A DNA stretch of 64,000 bases from Phenylobacterium sp. (GTDB taxonomy: Bacteria; Pseudomonadota; Alphaproteobacteria; Caulobacterales; Caulobacteraceae), in NCBI RefSeq assembly GCF_030679875.1, contig NZ_JAUXSP010000003.1, positions 120,492 through 184,491 of the forward strand. Reading direction: 5' to 3'. Position numbers and translations under genes: made by a program. Below are positions 41,054 through 49,926 of the stretch, one piece after another. Positions within the stretch are counted from its first letter, which is position 1, and each line of letters begins with the position of its first letter. A model generated the notes under the pieces. The model had not been told where the DNA came from, made no database searches, and saw nothing but the letters and a program-made list of their open reading frames with translations.

Positions 41054-41538
41054 GCGCGAATTCCGGAAAAGCCGGATGCGCTCTGCAGGCCGACGACCGT
41101 GTCGTAGCCAAGGATCATATCCACATCGCGCCCATTGGAGGCGAGCGGCAGACGGAGCCAGAGAATCGACATGTGCCCAGCGCCGCGCCAGGACAGGCTG
41201 TGGACGCCCACGCCAGGGCGGCGCTCATTGACGACGGCGGTCAGCTCCTCGCGCCAGTAGTCGGCGGCCGCAGCGTTGTACACCTCGCCCAGGGTGCGGC
41301 CGGTGATCTCCCGGCCATAGATGCCATAGAGGCCGGTGCCGGCCAGACGGACGCAAAAATCCATAGGCTCGCGCCGGATGTCGATCAGACTTACCGTGGG
41401 CAACAGCCGTTTCAGCGCCGCGGGGTCAACATCCCCCCGAGCAGGCAGCCGCGCGCCACGGCGCAAGCCGGCCCAATAGCCGTAGATTTCCTCATGAGCA
41501 CGAGCGGCAGCCGCCGAAGCACCAATCTGAGCCGCCAT
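41047..41538 (-). CDS. PAS_5-type domain protein
   Basis: A 163-residue soluble protein, essentially one PAS_5-like sensor fold (YWAGLRRGARLPARGDVDPAALKRLLP, then DFCVRLAGTGLYGIYGREITGRTL). Many alphaproteobacteria have numerous stand-alone copies of this family, whose ligand and partner are unknown. The ATG at 41538 has AAGGA 10 bases upstream, better supported than the GTG at 41580. It lies downstream of mucR, separated by mucR's terminator. Confidence 0.8.
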   Translation of the reverse strand: MAAQIGASAAAARAHEEIYGYWAGLRRGARLPARGDVDPAALKRLLPTVSLIDIRREPMDFCVRLAGTGLYGIYGREITGRTLGEVYNAAAADYWREELTAVVNERRPGVGVHSLSWRGAGHMSILWLRLPLASNGRDVDMILGYDTVVGLQSASGFSGIRAA

Positions 41539-41651
41539 GTTCAGATTCCTTAACAACCCATTGGAATCGCGACGAATCACTTATCGCCCATATGGCGAAT
41601 CTGGGGCAAGTCGAAATCGCCGCCTGCGGCGAAGATGGTCAACAAATAGCA

Positions 41652-41685
41652 AAAAACGCCCGCCTCAACGAGAGGCGAGCGTTCT
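41652..41685 (-). terminator. Intrinsic terminator of mucR
   Basis: On the minus strand AACGCTCGCCTC, TCGTT loop, GAGGCGGGCGTT, then TTTTGC: a 12-base stem with one mismatch and a run of six T. It begins about 25 bases after the mucR stop. Confidence 0.85.
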
Positions 41686-41710
41686 TGTCTGCGAGCCCGT
41701 TGGGCGGGGT

Positions 41711-42130
41711 CTAGCGCTTCTTGCGAGCAGCCTGACGGCCGCCTTGGCCGAGGCCCATCTGCTTGGCCAGGTCCGAACGCGCCTTGGCGTAGTTGGGGGC
41801 GACCATGGGATAGTCCTTGGGCAGGCCCCACTTGGCCCGGTATTCCTCAGGACTCATGTTGTACTTGGTGCGCAGATGCCGCTTCAGCGACTTGAACTTA
41901 CGGCCGTCTTCCAGGCAGATCAGGAAGTCCGGAGTAATGGAGCGGCGCACGGGAACCGCGGGCTCCTTCGGCGGCGCTTCAACAGCTTCAGGGGCTGTGG
42001 TGACGCCAGCCAGCGCACGGTGCACTGCCTGGATCAGGTTCGGAAGATCGGCCGCGGCGACCGAATTGTTTCCGACATAGGCCGATACGATATCGGCCGT
42101 CATCTCAATGACTTCTGCTTTTTCGTCCAT
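41711..42130 (-). CDS. mucR: MucR/Ros-family transcription regulator
   Basis: A 139-residue DNA-binding protein. MucR/Ros proteins bind AT-rich DNA in alphaproteobacteria; in Caulobacter MucR works with SciP in controlling CtrA-dependent genes. The zinc-finger region is at about 71-100 ([20 protein letters not shown]), followed by [13 protein letters not shown]. Only one Cys (72) of the usual Cys pair is present in the finger, with His85. The C-terminal tail is basic (QAARKKR). It is monocistronic, with its own terminator; the 217-base region upstream contains a candidate promoter. Confidence 0.93.
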   Translation of the reverse strand: MDEKAEVIEMTADIVSAYVGNNSVAAADLPNLIQAVHRALAGVTTAPEAVEAPPKEPAVPVRRSITPDFLICLEDGRKFKSLKRHLRTKYNMSPEEYRAKWGLPKDYPMVAPNYAKARSDLAKQMGLGQGGRQAARKKR

Positions 42131-42194
42131 GTGCTTTACCCAGAACGGCGCGATGCGAGCGCCACAACATCTGATTCCCAGATCAGTTGTTAGC

Positions 42195-42223
42195 TACTTA
42201 TCGCCCCTATTCGTCCTGCACAA
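42195..42223 (-). promoter_or_regulatory. Candidate mucR promoter
   Basis: On the minus strand TTGTGC is followed by a 17-base spacer and TAAGTA, about 65 bases upstream of the mucR ATG. The spacing is ideal, the boxes moderate. MucR family genes are often autoregulated, which would put operator sites here. Confidence 0.35.
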
Positions 42224-42347
42224 GACAATAGAAGGCAGACCTATCTGTGTGAGAGCATCGCACGGCGAACTGCGTGTCAAAGTTGAGTAGGTGCGACAGG
42301 GCGTCACAGGCTCGACATTTCAGTCGTGCTGTCAGATTGCTCCGGCC

Positions 42348-43577
42348 CTAGTTCCGGCCCAACTCTTTTGCAAAGGCGAGCATAGCGGCCCTCTGCGGCA
42401 GGGAGTATTCGTCAATGACGCTGTCATCGCCTTCACGAATGGCCCGCAATAACTCCGGCGTCATGGCCGAAGACAACGACCAGTTCCAATAGCGCAGCAC
42501 CGTTTGCGCGCGATCCACAGCCATGGTGTCGAAGATGAGCAGGGTGCGCTCGAAGGCGGGATTGATCGCGCCATCCTCGCCGGTCTCCGGGCGTCGGAGC
42601 CCGCGCCACAGGGCGCGCAGGGCCGTCCGGGGCAGGCCAGTCGCCTTGCAGAGGACGGCCAGGGGCTCACCGCCGGGGTCCGTGAACAGCTTGGCGCCGG
42701 TCATGGGTTTGAGCCCCGCCAGGTAGGAGATCTCCTCGGCCACTTCCCGGGTCATGCCATGCTGGGCGGCGGAAACGGCCGCCTCCAGACTGGTGAACGG
42801 GCTCTTCTCGATCGCGGCCCTGTTGCGCTGCCGGCGCTCAATGAACTGCAGCGCCTTACGCGACATGGGATCTTGCCATCCCTCCTGCGCCGCCATGGGG
42901 AAGATGTCGCCGGCGGCGTCCTGAAGGATCTCCCGGGAGACGGCGAAACGCTGGAGGATCGTGCGGCGCGCCTCTGGGTCAGCCCACCAGAACAGCACAT
43001 AGGCCTGAGCAGGGCGCAGCTCGGTACGGCGCAGCAAAGCCGGCGCCAGTTCCGGGGCGTCGCGGCTGATCGCCACCAGGGCCTCAAGACCGGCGTGACC
43101 GATCTTGGCGTTGCGGTTGGCCAGGACGGCTTCGATCACCCGGAGTTCGCCCGCGGCGACCAGGGTCTCGACGACCACTTCGCTCAGACCCTTTCGACCG
43201 GCGATCATCAGCCGGTGCTCTGAGCTTGCTGTGCGGGCGCAGTCCAGAAGTTCGGCGTCCGAAAGGTGTTCACAATCCTCAAGCAGAGGCCGGGCCACCT
43301 CGGGCGCATCGTGCAGAAGCAGGCGGGCGAGCTGGGCCGGCGGCTCAGACAGTCCGGCCAGGCGCTTGGACACCCGCAGGCGCTCGTCGGGCGAAGCGTC
43401 CCGCAGCATCTCGATCAGAAGATCGGCCGTCACCGATCGCTCGAAGGCGTTGATCCGGCTGGAGGGCAGGCACACCACGTCGGCCAGCCGTCGCAGCAGG
43501 GCGCCCCGGGCGCGGAACTGCGGGGGCGGCGGCGAATCGTCCGGAAAGGGCGCGCTCTGGCTCATCTGAACGCCCAT
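42348..43577 (-). CDS. DUF2336 protein, second copy
   Basis: A 409-residue all-helical soluble protein of the DUF2336 family, the same family as the gene at 28808. The HEAT-like array is clear (ERLRVSKRLAGLSEPPAQLARLLLHDAPEVARPLLEDCEHL), and the C-terminal third matches the family (GLKPMTGAKLFTDPGGEPLAVLCKATGLPRTALRALWRGL). Function unknown. It lies between the mucR upstream region and a crotonase-family gene, all on the minus strand. An ATG four codons downstream (43565) is an alternative start. Confidence 0.8.
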   Translation of the reverse strand: MGVQMSQSAPFPDDSPPPPQFRARGALLRRLADVVCLPSSRINAFERSVTADLLIEMLRDASPDERLRVSKRLAGLSEPPAQLARLLLHDAPEVARPLLEDCEHLSDAELLDCARTASSEHRLMIAGRKGLSEVVVETLVAAGELRVIEAVLANRNAKIGHAGLEALVAISRDAPELAPALLRRTELRPAQAYVLFWWADPEARRTILQRFAVSREILQDAAGDIFPMAAQEGWQDPMSRKALQFIERRQRNRAAIEKSPFTSLEAAVSAAQHGMTREVAEEISYLAGLKPMTGAKLFTDPGGEPLAVLCKATGLPRTALRALWRGLRRPETGEDGAINPAFERTLLIFDTMAVDRAQTVLRYWNWSLSSAMTPELLRAIREGDDSVIDEYSLPQRAAMLAFAKELGRN

Positions 43578-43623
43578 TCCAACACAGCGGCGTTAACCAT
43601 GGGTTCCCGCCCCCGGCCCAACC

Positions 43624-44517
43624 TCAGGAAAATTCGGGCGGCGTCCGTCCAGGCCAGATGTCGGGGAGGCCATCAGAAACCCGATCGGGAAATACAGGCG
43701 GCCGCTTCTGGAGGAAGGACTCAACGCCCTCCTTGGAATCGGCGGAAGCCCCCCGCGCCTGAATACCCCGGCTGTCGGCCCTGTGCGCCGCCATCGGGTG
43801 GTCGGCCCCGGCCATGCGCCACATGAGCTGGCGGGTCAGGGCCACCGAGACGGGGGCAGCGTTGTCGACAATCTCTCGGGCCAGGGCGCGGGCGGCGGGC
43901 AGGAGGTCCTCCGGCGCGTGCAGGGAACGCACGAGGCCGCGTTCCAGAGCCTCCTGAGCGTTGAAGACCCGGCCAGAATAGCACCACTCAAGGGCGGTCT
44001 GCATGCCCACCAGCCTGGGCAGGAACCAGGACGAGCAGGCCTCCGGCGTGATGCCGCGGCGGGCGAAGACAAAGCCGAACCGCGCCTCGGTGGAGGCCAG
44101 GCGGATATCCATGGGCAGTTGCATGGTTGCGCCGACGCCGACGGCGGCGCCATTCACCGCCGCGATCACCGGCTTGAGGCTGTCATAGATACGCAGGGAG
44201 ACGAGACCGCCGCCGTCGCGATAGACGCCGGACTCCGTGCGTTGGCCCAGGGGATCGACGTCCCGGCGGTCGTAGTCGAAGGTGGAGCCACCCCCCGCCA
44301 AGTCCGCCCCGGCGCAGAAACCACGGCCGGCGCCCGTCACGATGACCGCCCGCACATGGTCATCGGCGTCGGTCAGGTCGAAGGCGGCGATCAGTTCGCG
44401 ATTCATCAGCGGATTGAAGGCGTTGAGCTTTTCTGGCCGGTTCAGGGTCAGAAGGGCGATCCCGTCCTCCAGCTCGAGCTTCAAGGTCTCGAATTCGGCA
44501 AGGCTCTTTGTGGCCAT
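43624..44517 (-). CDS. Enoyl-CoA hydratase/isomerase (crotonase) family protein
   Basis: A 297-residue crotonase-fold enzyme acting on acyl-CoA thioesters. The CoA/oxyanion-hole motifs are visible: LTLNRPEKLNAFN (about 24-36), GAGRGFCAGADL (about 63-74) and AAVNGAAVGVGATMQLPMD (about 118-136). One active-site acidic residue is in GITPEA (about 155-160), typical of the echA-type group. The C-terminal part has FLQKRPPVFPDR. Exact reaction unknown. It is divergent from an acyl-CoA ligase gene with 145 bases between starts containing an inverted repeat. The frame is open 22 codons upstream, but the ATG at 44517 is the family start. Confidence 0.88.
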   Translation of the reverse strand: MATKSLAEFETLKLELEDGIALLTLNRPEKLNAFNPLMNRELIAAFDLTDADDHVRAVIVTGAGRGFCAGADLAGGGSTFDYDRRDVDPLGQRTESGVYRDGGGLVSLRIYDSLKPVIAAVNGAAVGVGATMQLPMDIRLASTEARFGFVFARRGITPEACSSWFLPRLVGMQTALEWCYSGRVFNAQEALERGLVRSLHAPEDLLPAARALAREIVDNAAPVSVALTRQLMWRMAGADHPMAAHRADSRGIQARGASADSKEGVESFLQKRPPVFPDRVSDGLPDIWPGRTPPEFS

Positions 44518-44559
44518 GATGTCTCCCGTTCGCTTTCCGTGTTTGCCCCATCGGAGCCG

Positions 44560-44580
44560 CTTGACGGACGGGAGGTCAAG
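44560..44580. promoter_or_regulatory. Inverted repeat CTTGAC-N9-GTCAAG, possible operator
   Basis: The repeat lies in the divergent region, 43 bases upstream of the crotonase start and 82 bases before the ligase start. One arm contains TTGAC, which could also be a -35 element. It might be the operator of a TetR- or FadR-type regulator, none of which is encoded here. Confidence 0.3.
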
Positions 44581-44662
44581 CACGCCATCATCGCTGAACA
44601 GTGATCATCTAGAACTGGCCAACGGTCCCGACAGAGGGCTGCGGCCTGGAGGAAACAGGCTC

Positions 44663-46201
44663 ATGCATCCCTCACATCATGCGAAGTCCAACCCCGAGCG
44701 CGCCGCCTACGTCATGGCCAGCTCCGGAGAGACCGTCACCTACGGTCAGTTGGAGGCCCGCTCCAACCAGGGCGCGCACCTGTTTCGTGAGCTTGGCCTG
44801 AAGGCCGGGGATGTGATCGCCATCCTCATGGAGAATCACCCCCGCTTCTTTGAGGTGGCCTGGGCCGCCCAGCGGGCTGGCCTCTACTACGCCTGCATCT
44901 CGTCCAAGCTCACGGCCGGCGAGATCGAGTACATCATGGGCGATTGCGCGGCCAAGGTGCTGATCACATCTGCCGGCGTGGGGCCTGTGGTCGATGAACT
45001 TCCCGCCCTGTCGCCTGGGGTGAAGCTCTACATGGTCGGCGAGGCTCACGCGCCCTATGAGAGCTTCGAGGCCGCCCGGGCCAAGATGCCTGAGACCCCG
45101 ATCGCCGATGAGACCGCCGGCGCCGACATGCTCTATTCGTCGGGCACCACCGGCCGGCCCAAGGGGATCAAGCCGCCCCTGACCGGCGGGCCGATCGACG
45201 CCCCCAATGCGCTATCGATGATGGCCGAGCTGATGTTCGGCTTCCCGCCGAACGGGATCTATCTGTCGCCAGCCCCCCTCTATCACGCCGCACCCTTGCG
45301 CTGGTGCATGGGCTATCAGCGCCTGGGGGGCACGGTGGTGGTGATGGAGAAGTTCGACCCCGAGCACGCCCTGGCCCTGATCGAGCAGCACAAGATCGAC
45401 TGCGGCCAGTTCGTCCCCACCCACTTCGTGCGGATGCTGAAACTGCCGCCCGAGGTCCGCACCCGCTACGACCTGTCATCCCTGAAGTCGGCCGTCCATG
45501 CCGCCGCCCCCTGCCCGATCCCGGTCAAGGAGCAGATGATGGAGTGGTGGGGCCCGATCATCCACGAATACTATGCCGGCAGCGAGGGCAACGGCTTCTG
45601 CCACATTGGCCCGCACGACTGGCTGGCTCACAAGGGATCGGTGGGCAAGGGCACGACCGCCGAGGTGAAGATCTGTGACGACGAGGGCGAGCCCCTGCCG
45701 CCGCGCACCGAAGGCGTGGTCTACTTCGCCGGCGGCACGCCGCTCACCTATCACAACGCCCCCGACAAGGTGGCCGAGAACACCAACCAGCACGGCTGGA
45801 CGACGCTGGGCGATGTGGGCTGGCTCGACGAGGACGGCTTCCTCTATCTCACCGACCGCAAGAGCTTCATGATCATCTCCGGGGGGGTGAACATCTATCC
45901 CCAGGAGCTGGAAAACCTGCTGATCACCCACCCCAAGGTGGCTGACGCCGCGGTGGTCGGCGCCCCCGACGAAGAGATGGGCGAGAAGGTGGTGGCGGTG
46001 ATCCAGCCGATGGACTGGGCCGAGGCCGGCGATGATCTGCGCGCCGAACTGATGGCCTTCTGCCGGGCCAATCTCAGCCACGTGAAGTCGCCGCGCATGC
46101 TGGACTTCATGGCCGAACTTCCCCGCCATCCCACAGGCAAGCTCTATAAGCGCCTGATCCGGGACGCCTATTGGGGCAAGGAAGGCTCCAAGATCGTCTG
46201 A
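44663..46201 (+). CDS. Acyl-CoA synthetase (AMP-forming)
   Basis: A 512-residue ANL-superfamily enzyme that activates a carboxylic acid to acyl-AMP and then acyl-CoA. The P-loop motif YSSGTTGRPKG is at about 155-165; other core motifs are HEYYAGSEGNGF and GDVGWLDEDGFLYLTDRKSFMIISGGVNIYPQE (about 390-422). The C-terminal catalytic Lys is in HPTGKLYKR (about 495-500). The frame is open about 127 codons upstream, but the ATG at 44663 is preceded by GGAGG and fits the usual length. Neighbours (crotonase divergently, MaoC downstream) suggest catabolism of a fatty or aromatic acid. Confidence 0.93.
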   Translation: MHPSHHAKSNPERAAYVMASSGETVTYGQLEARSNQGAHLFRELGLKAGDVIAILMENHPRFFEVAWAAQRAGLYYACISSKLTAGEIEYIMGDCAAKVLITSAGVGPVVDELPALSPGVKLYMVGEAHAPYESFEAARAKMPETPIADETAGADMLYSSGTTGRPKGIKPPLTGGPIDAPNALSMMAELMFGFPPNGIYLSPAPLYHAAPLRWCMGYQRLGGTVVVMEKFDPEHALALIEQHKIDCGQFVPTHFVRMLKLPPEVRTRYDLSSLKSAVHAAAPCPIPVKEQMMEWWGPIIHEYYAGSEGNGFCHIGPHDWLAHKGSVGKGTTAEVKICDDEGEPLPPRTEGVVYFAGGTPLTYHNAPDKVAENTNQHGWTTLGDVGWLDEDGFLYLTDRKSFMIISGGVNIYPQELENLLITHPKVADAAVVGAPDEEMGEKVVAVIQPMDWAEAGDDLRAELMAFCRANLSHVKSPRMLDFMAELPRHPTGKLYKRLIRDAYWGKEGSKIV

Positions 46202-46209
46202 TCCGAAAA

Positions 46210-46236
46210 GGCAAGGCCGAGCGTTGCGGCCTTGCC
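46210..46236 (+). terminator. Strong hairpin after the acyl-CoA synthetase gene
   Basis: GGCAAGGCCG, 7-base loop, CGGCCTTGCC: a perfect 10-base stem 8 bases after the stop. There is no T-run, so it may be a 3'-end stabiliser or weak terminator ahead of the maoC gene. Confidence 0.4.
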
Positions 46237-46293
46237 CGGGCCGCATGAGGTGATAGACCCGAACACCTGTTTCAAACCTTTAGGGAGCAAGCG

Positions 46294-46743
46294 ATGAACC
46301 CGGTGGAATTCAAGGATCTGCCCGGCCTGATCGGCCAGGAAGTCGGCGTGTCGGACTGGGTCGAGATCACCCAGGAGCGGGTGAACCAGTTCGCCGAGGC
46401 CACCGGCGACCATCAGTGGATCCACGTGGACGTGGAACGCGCCACCAAGGAAATGGGCGGCCCCATCGCCCACGGCTATCTGACCCTGTCGCTGATCCCC
46501 TTCCTCGGCGCCGGCATGCTGCCGATCAAGGGCGTGACCCGCGGCATCAACTATGGCTCGGACAAGGTGCGCTTCATCAACATGGTCCGCGTGGGCAAGC
46601 GCGTGCGCATGCGCCAGAAGCTGATCGGCGCCGAGCCCAAGGGCGGCGGCATGCAGCTGAAGAACGAATGCACCATCGAGATCGAAGGCGAGGCCAAGCC
46701 CGCCTGCGTGGCCGAGACGATTTCGGTCGTCTACGGCGCCTAA
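46294..46743 (+). CDS. MaoC-family (R)-hydratase-like dehydratase
   Basis: A 149-residue hot-dog-fold protein. The active-site signature FAEATGDHQWIHVDVERA (about 31-48, catalytic Asp/His) and GGPIAHGYLTLSL (about 53-65) match MaoC/(R)-specific enoyl-CoA hydratases. KVRFINMVRVGKRVRMR follows. It probably hydrates a trans-2-enoyl-CoA or takes part in acyl-CoA turnover, consistent with the upstream acyl-CoA ligase. GGGAGC lies 9 bases before the ATG. A clear terminator follows the stop. Confidence 0.93.
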   Translation: MNPVEFKDLPGLIGQEVGVSDWVEITQERVNQFAEATGDHQWIHVDVERATKEMGGPIAHGYLTLSLIPFLGAGMLPIKGVTRGINYGSDKVRFINMVRVGKRVRMRQKLIGAEPKGGGMQLKNECTIEIEGEAKPACVAETISVVYGA

Positions 46744-46762
46744 ATCAGCCGATTATGTTGCG

Positions 46763-46793
46763 AAAGGCCCGCGTTTCGATGCGGGCCTTTTTC
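46763..46793 (+). terminator. Intrinsic terminator after maoC-family gene
   Basis: AAAGGCCCGC, loop TTTCGAT-type, GCGGGCCTTT, then TT: a 10-base stem with T-run, 20 bases after the stop, and near the end of the convergent protease gene, so it may serve both strands. Confidence 0.88.
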
Positions 46794-46802
46794 GTTCAGG
46801 CC

Positions 46803-47636
46803 TCAATAGTCCGGCGAAATCGCCTCCAGGGCCGAGGCCGCCTTGGCGCCGCCCACCCCCATGTCGCCCTGGGCCACCGTGATCTCCGCGAGCGGGTTGT
46901 CCAGCAGGGCCAGGGTCTCGTGGATGTAGCGGGCGTGGGTGACGATACCGATTTCCAGCCGCTCGCTGTTCAGCTCAACCTGTTGCGTCAGCAGGCCGGC
47001 GATGAACTGGACCTCCTGGGACTCGCCGCCGCCTGGCCGGCGCCGCACCCCTTCGGCCATGAACACCGGGCCGCCCGAATTGCCCGGAAAGACGGTGAAA
47101 TCGAGCAGGAAGGTCGGGAAGGCCGCCGCCGGCGCCAGGGGGAATGAAGCCACCCGGCCAGACCGCAGGATCGGGAAACCGGCCGGATTGGCCGACAGGC
47201 CCCGGGGAAAGCCCAGCGCCATCATCTGGTCTCCGGCGCCGACCGCATAGGCCGAAAAGGTCTCGTCGCCGGCCAGCCAGTCCTTGGGGATCGCGGCCTT
47301 GGCGAACTCCGGGGGGGCGCTCACCACAATGGCGGCGACATCGCGCTTGGGATGCTGAGTCCAGCTCGGATTGCCGTCCGCATCGCGGATGTTGAATTTT
47401 TGCGGCGCATAGCTCCAGCTGCCATCGGCATTGGCGATGCGGTAGCCGATCCGGGCCTGGACGCCAGGCATGCGTTGCAGGACGTGATTGGCCGTCACCA
47501 GCACCGTGCGCGGCTGACCGTCCAGGGTCGGCGCATTGATCAGGAACCCGGTGCCAACCGTGCGCGTTCCATCACCCAGCGGCTGCTCGATCTGAACCGT
47601 GGCGTGGATCAATTCGACAGCAAGATCCGCGATCAT
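46803..47636 (-). CDS. Trypsin-like serine protease without signal peptide
   Basis: A 277-residue S1-type serine protease domain. Catalytic residues are His51 (TANHVLQ), Asp99 (PKRDVAAI) and Ser187 (FPGNSGGPVF). There is no PDZ domain and no signal peptide or membrane anchor, so it is predicted to be cytoplasmic unless exported otherwise. The ATG at 47636 has GAGGGG upstream; the frame is open 13 codons further. The oxyanion-hole and S1 pocket look intact. It is convergent with the MaoC gene. Related domains occur in Deg-like and viral-type proteases; substrate unknown. Confidence 0.85.
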   Translation of the reverse strand: MIADLAVELIHATVQIEQPLGDGTRTVGTGFLINAPTLDGQPRTVLVTANHVLQRMPGVQARIGYRIANADGSWSYAPQKFNIRDADGNPSWTQHPKRDVAAIVVSAPPEFAKAAIPKDWLAGDETFSAYAVGAGDQMMALGFPRGLSANPAGFPILRSGRVASFPLAPAAAFPTFLLDFTVFPGNSGGPVFMAEGVRRRPGGGESQEVQFIAGLLTQQVELNSERLEIGIVTHARYIHETLALLDNPLAEITVAQGDMGVGGAKAASALEAISPDY

Positions 47637-47838
47637 GGACGCCCCTCGATTGATCGGTGCACAACGACGGGCCAAATGAATCAGACCCGCCGCACTGCGG
47701 CAAGACGCGAGGACGTTACCGCCCGCGCTCTATTGACGCGCGCCTGTCTATGCGGCGTCAAACCTGAATATCTTTCCTGGCCGCCGGTGATCGACGGCAT
47801 GGCTTGAGGCGGCCGCCAGAACGTCGCATCTAACGGGC

Positions 47839-49926
47839 ATGAGCACTCGCCCCACCCCTCCCCTCGCCCCGAAGCATCCCCATTCCGTCGAGCAGCTCGG
47901 CCGCCGCCGCACCGATGACTATGCGTGGATGAAGGACGAGAACTGGCAGAAGGTGCTGCGCGACCCCGCCATCCTGCGGGCCGATATCGCCGACCATCTG
48001 AAGGCCGAGAACGCCTATACCGAGGCGATGCTGGCGCGGACCAAGGACCTGCAGGCCGCCCTGTTCGCCGAGATGAAGGGGCGGATCAAGGAAGACGATT
48101 CCAGCGTGCCAGCCCCGGACGGGCCCTGGGACTATTATGTCCGCTACCAGGAAGGCGCCCAGCATCCCATCCGCGCCCGCCGCCCCCGGGGGGGAGAGGT
48201 CGGCGAGGAAATCCTGCTGGACGAAGAGACCCTGGCCAAGGGCAAGGCCTATTTCCAGGTGGGCGGCGCGGGCCACAGCCCCGACCACCGGCTCTACGCC
48301 TGGGCCGCCGACGAGCAGGGCTCGGAATACTACACGATCCGCGTGCGCGACCTTGTCACCGGCGAGGATCTGCCCGGCGCGATTGAAAGCGCCTATGGCG
48401 ACTTCACCTTCTCGCCGGACTCCGAATGGTTGTTCTGGATCTGGCGGGACGAGAACGCCCGGCCCGCAAAGGTCTTCCGCCGGCCGGCCCGGGGCGGCGA
48501 AGACGTGCTGGTCTATGAGGAAAAGGACGAGGGCATGTTCCTCGGCGTCGGCACGACCTCGGACGACGCCTACATCGCCATCCATGTGGGCGACCAGGAG
48601 ACCACCGAGATCTGGATCATCCCGGCTGGCGAACCCACCGCCGAGCCGGCCTGTGTCCAGCCCCGGGAGACCGGCGTCCGCTATGAGCTCGACCATTGGA
48701 CCGACCGCTGGGTGATCCGCACAAACGCCGACGGGGCGGTGGACTTCAAGCTTTGCGTCTCGACCGAGCCCCTGCCCGCCCGGACCACCTGGCGCGACTT
48801 TGTCCCCCACCAGGCCGGCCGCTACATCACCGGCTTCGCCGCCTATGCCGGCCATCTGGTGCGGATGGAAAGGGTCAACGCCCTCGACCAGATGGCGGTG
48901 ATGACCCGGGACGGGGATGAGCACATCGTCGCCTTCGACGAGCAGGCCTACGCCCTGCACCTGGAGGGCGGGCTGGAATACGAGACCAGCCTGACGCGGT
49001 TCGTCTACCAATCGCCGACCACGCCCCGGCAGTGGTTCGACTACGACATGGCCACCCGCCAGCGGACCTGGCGCAAGACCCAGGAAATCCCGTCGGGCCA
49101 TGACCCCGACGCCTATGTGGCGCGCAGGCTCTACGCCCGCGCCGCCGATGGGGAAGAGGTGCCGATCACCCTGCTGATGCGCCGCGACACCCCGGTCGAT
49201 GGGACCGCGCCGCTGATGCTCTACGGCTACGGCTCCTATGGTCACGCCATGGAGCCCAGCTTCTCGATCCGCAATCTGTCCCTGGTGGACCGGGGTTGGA
49301 TCTGGGCCACGGCCCATATCCGCGGCGGCTCGGACAAGGGATGGGGCTGGTTCATGGACGGCCGCAAGGCCAAGAAGACCAACACCTTCACCGACTTTAT
49401 CGCCTGCGCCGAACACCTGGTGGCCGAGAACTACGCCACCAAGGGACAGATCGCGGCCTATGGCGGCTCGGCCGGCGGGATGCTGATGGGGGCTGTGGCC
49501 AATATGCGCCCGGATCTCTGGGGGGCGATCATCGCCGCTGTGCCCTTCGTCGATGTGCTCAACACCATGAGCGATGCGAGCCTGCCGCTCACCCCGCCGG
49601 AATGGCCTGAGTGGGGCAATCCCCTGACTGATGCGGCCGCCTATGACACCATCGCCGCCTACAGCCCTTATGATCAGGTGAGCGCCAAGGCATACCCACC
49701 GGTCCTTGCGACCGGCGGGCTCTCAGACCCGCGGGTCACCTATTGGGAGCCGGCCAAGTGGGTGGCGCGCCTGCGGGAACACAGCACGGGCCAGGCGCCC
49801 ATCCTGCTCAAGATCAATATGGAGGCTGGCCACGGCGGCGCCTCGGGCCGGTTCGACTTCCTCAAGGAGATCGCGCTGGACTATGCCTTCGCCGTTTGGG
49901 CTATCGACAAGGACTGGACGAAGTGA
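47839..49926 (+). CDS. ptrB: Oligopeptidase B (S9A prolyl-oligopeptidase family)
   Basis: A 695-residue serine peptidase that cleaves short peptides after basic residues. It has an N-terminal seven-blade beta-propeller (about 70-410) and a C-terminal alpha/beta hydrolase domain. Catalytic residues are Ser544 (YGGSAGGMLMGA), Asp630 (GLSDPRVTYWEP) and His665 (EAGHGGASGR). The family signature GGSDKGWGWFMDGRK precedes the Ser. No signal peptide, so cytoplasmic. The stop overlaps the GTG of the GNAT gene by 4 bases. Confidence 0.93.
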   Translation: MSTRPTPPLAPKHPHSVEQLGRRRTDDYAWMKDENWQKVLRDPAILRADIADHLKAENAYTEAMLARTKDLQAALFAEMKGRIKEDDSSVPAPDGPWDYYVRYQEGAQHPIRARRPRGGEVGEEILLDEETLAKGKAYFQVGGAGHSPDHRLYAWAADEQGSEYYTIRVRDLVTGEDLPGAIESAYGDFTFSPDSEWLFWIWRDENARPAKVFRRPARGGEDVLVYEEKDEGMFLGVGTTSDDAYIAIHVGDQETTEIWIIPAGEPTAEPACVQPRETGVRYELDHWTDRWVIRTNADGAVDFKLCVSTEPLPARTTWRDFVPHQAGRYITGFAAYAGHLVRMERVNALDQMAVMTRDGDEHIVAFDEQAYALHLEGGLEYETSLTRFVYQSPTTPRQWFDYDMATRQRTWRKTQEIPSGHDPDAYVARRLYARAADGEEVPITLLMRRDTPVDGTAPLMLYGYGSYGHAMEPSFSIRNLSLVDRGWIWATAHIRGGSDKGWGWFMDGRKAKKTNTFTDFIACAEHLVAENYATKGQIAAYGGSAGGMLMGAVANMRPDLWGAIIAAVPFVDVLNTMSDASLPLTPPEWPEWGNPLTDAAAYDTIAAYSPYDQVSAKAYPPVLATGGLSDPRVTYWEPAKWVARLREHSTGQAPILLKINMEAGHGGASGRFDFLKEIALDYAFAVWAIDKDWTK

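Noticed and set aside
47830..49416. 528-codon minus-strand open frame over the oligopeptidase B gene
   Set aside because: Same reasoning: the plus-strand gene has a complete catalytic triad, the opposite frame shows no motif.
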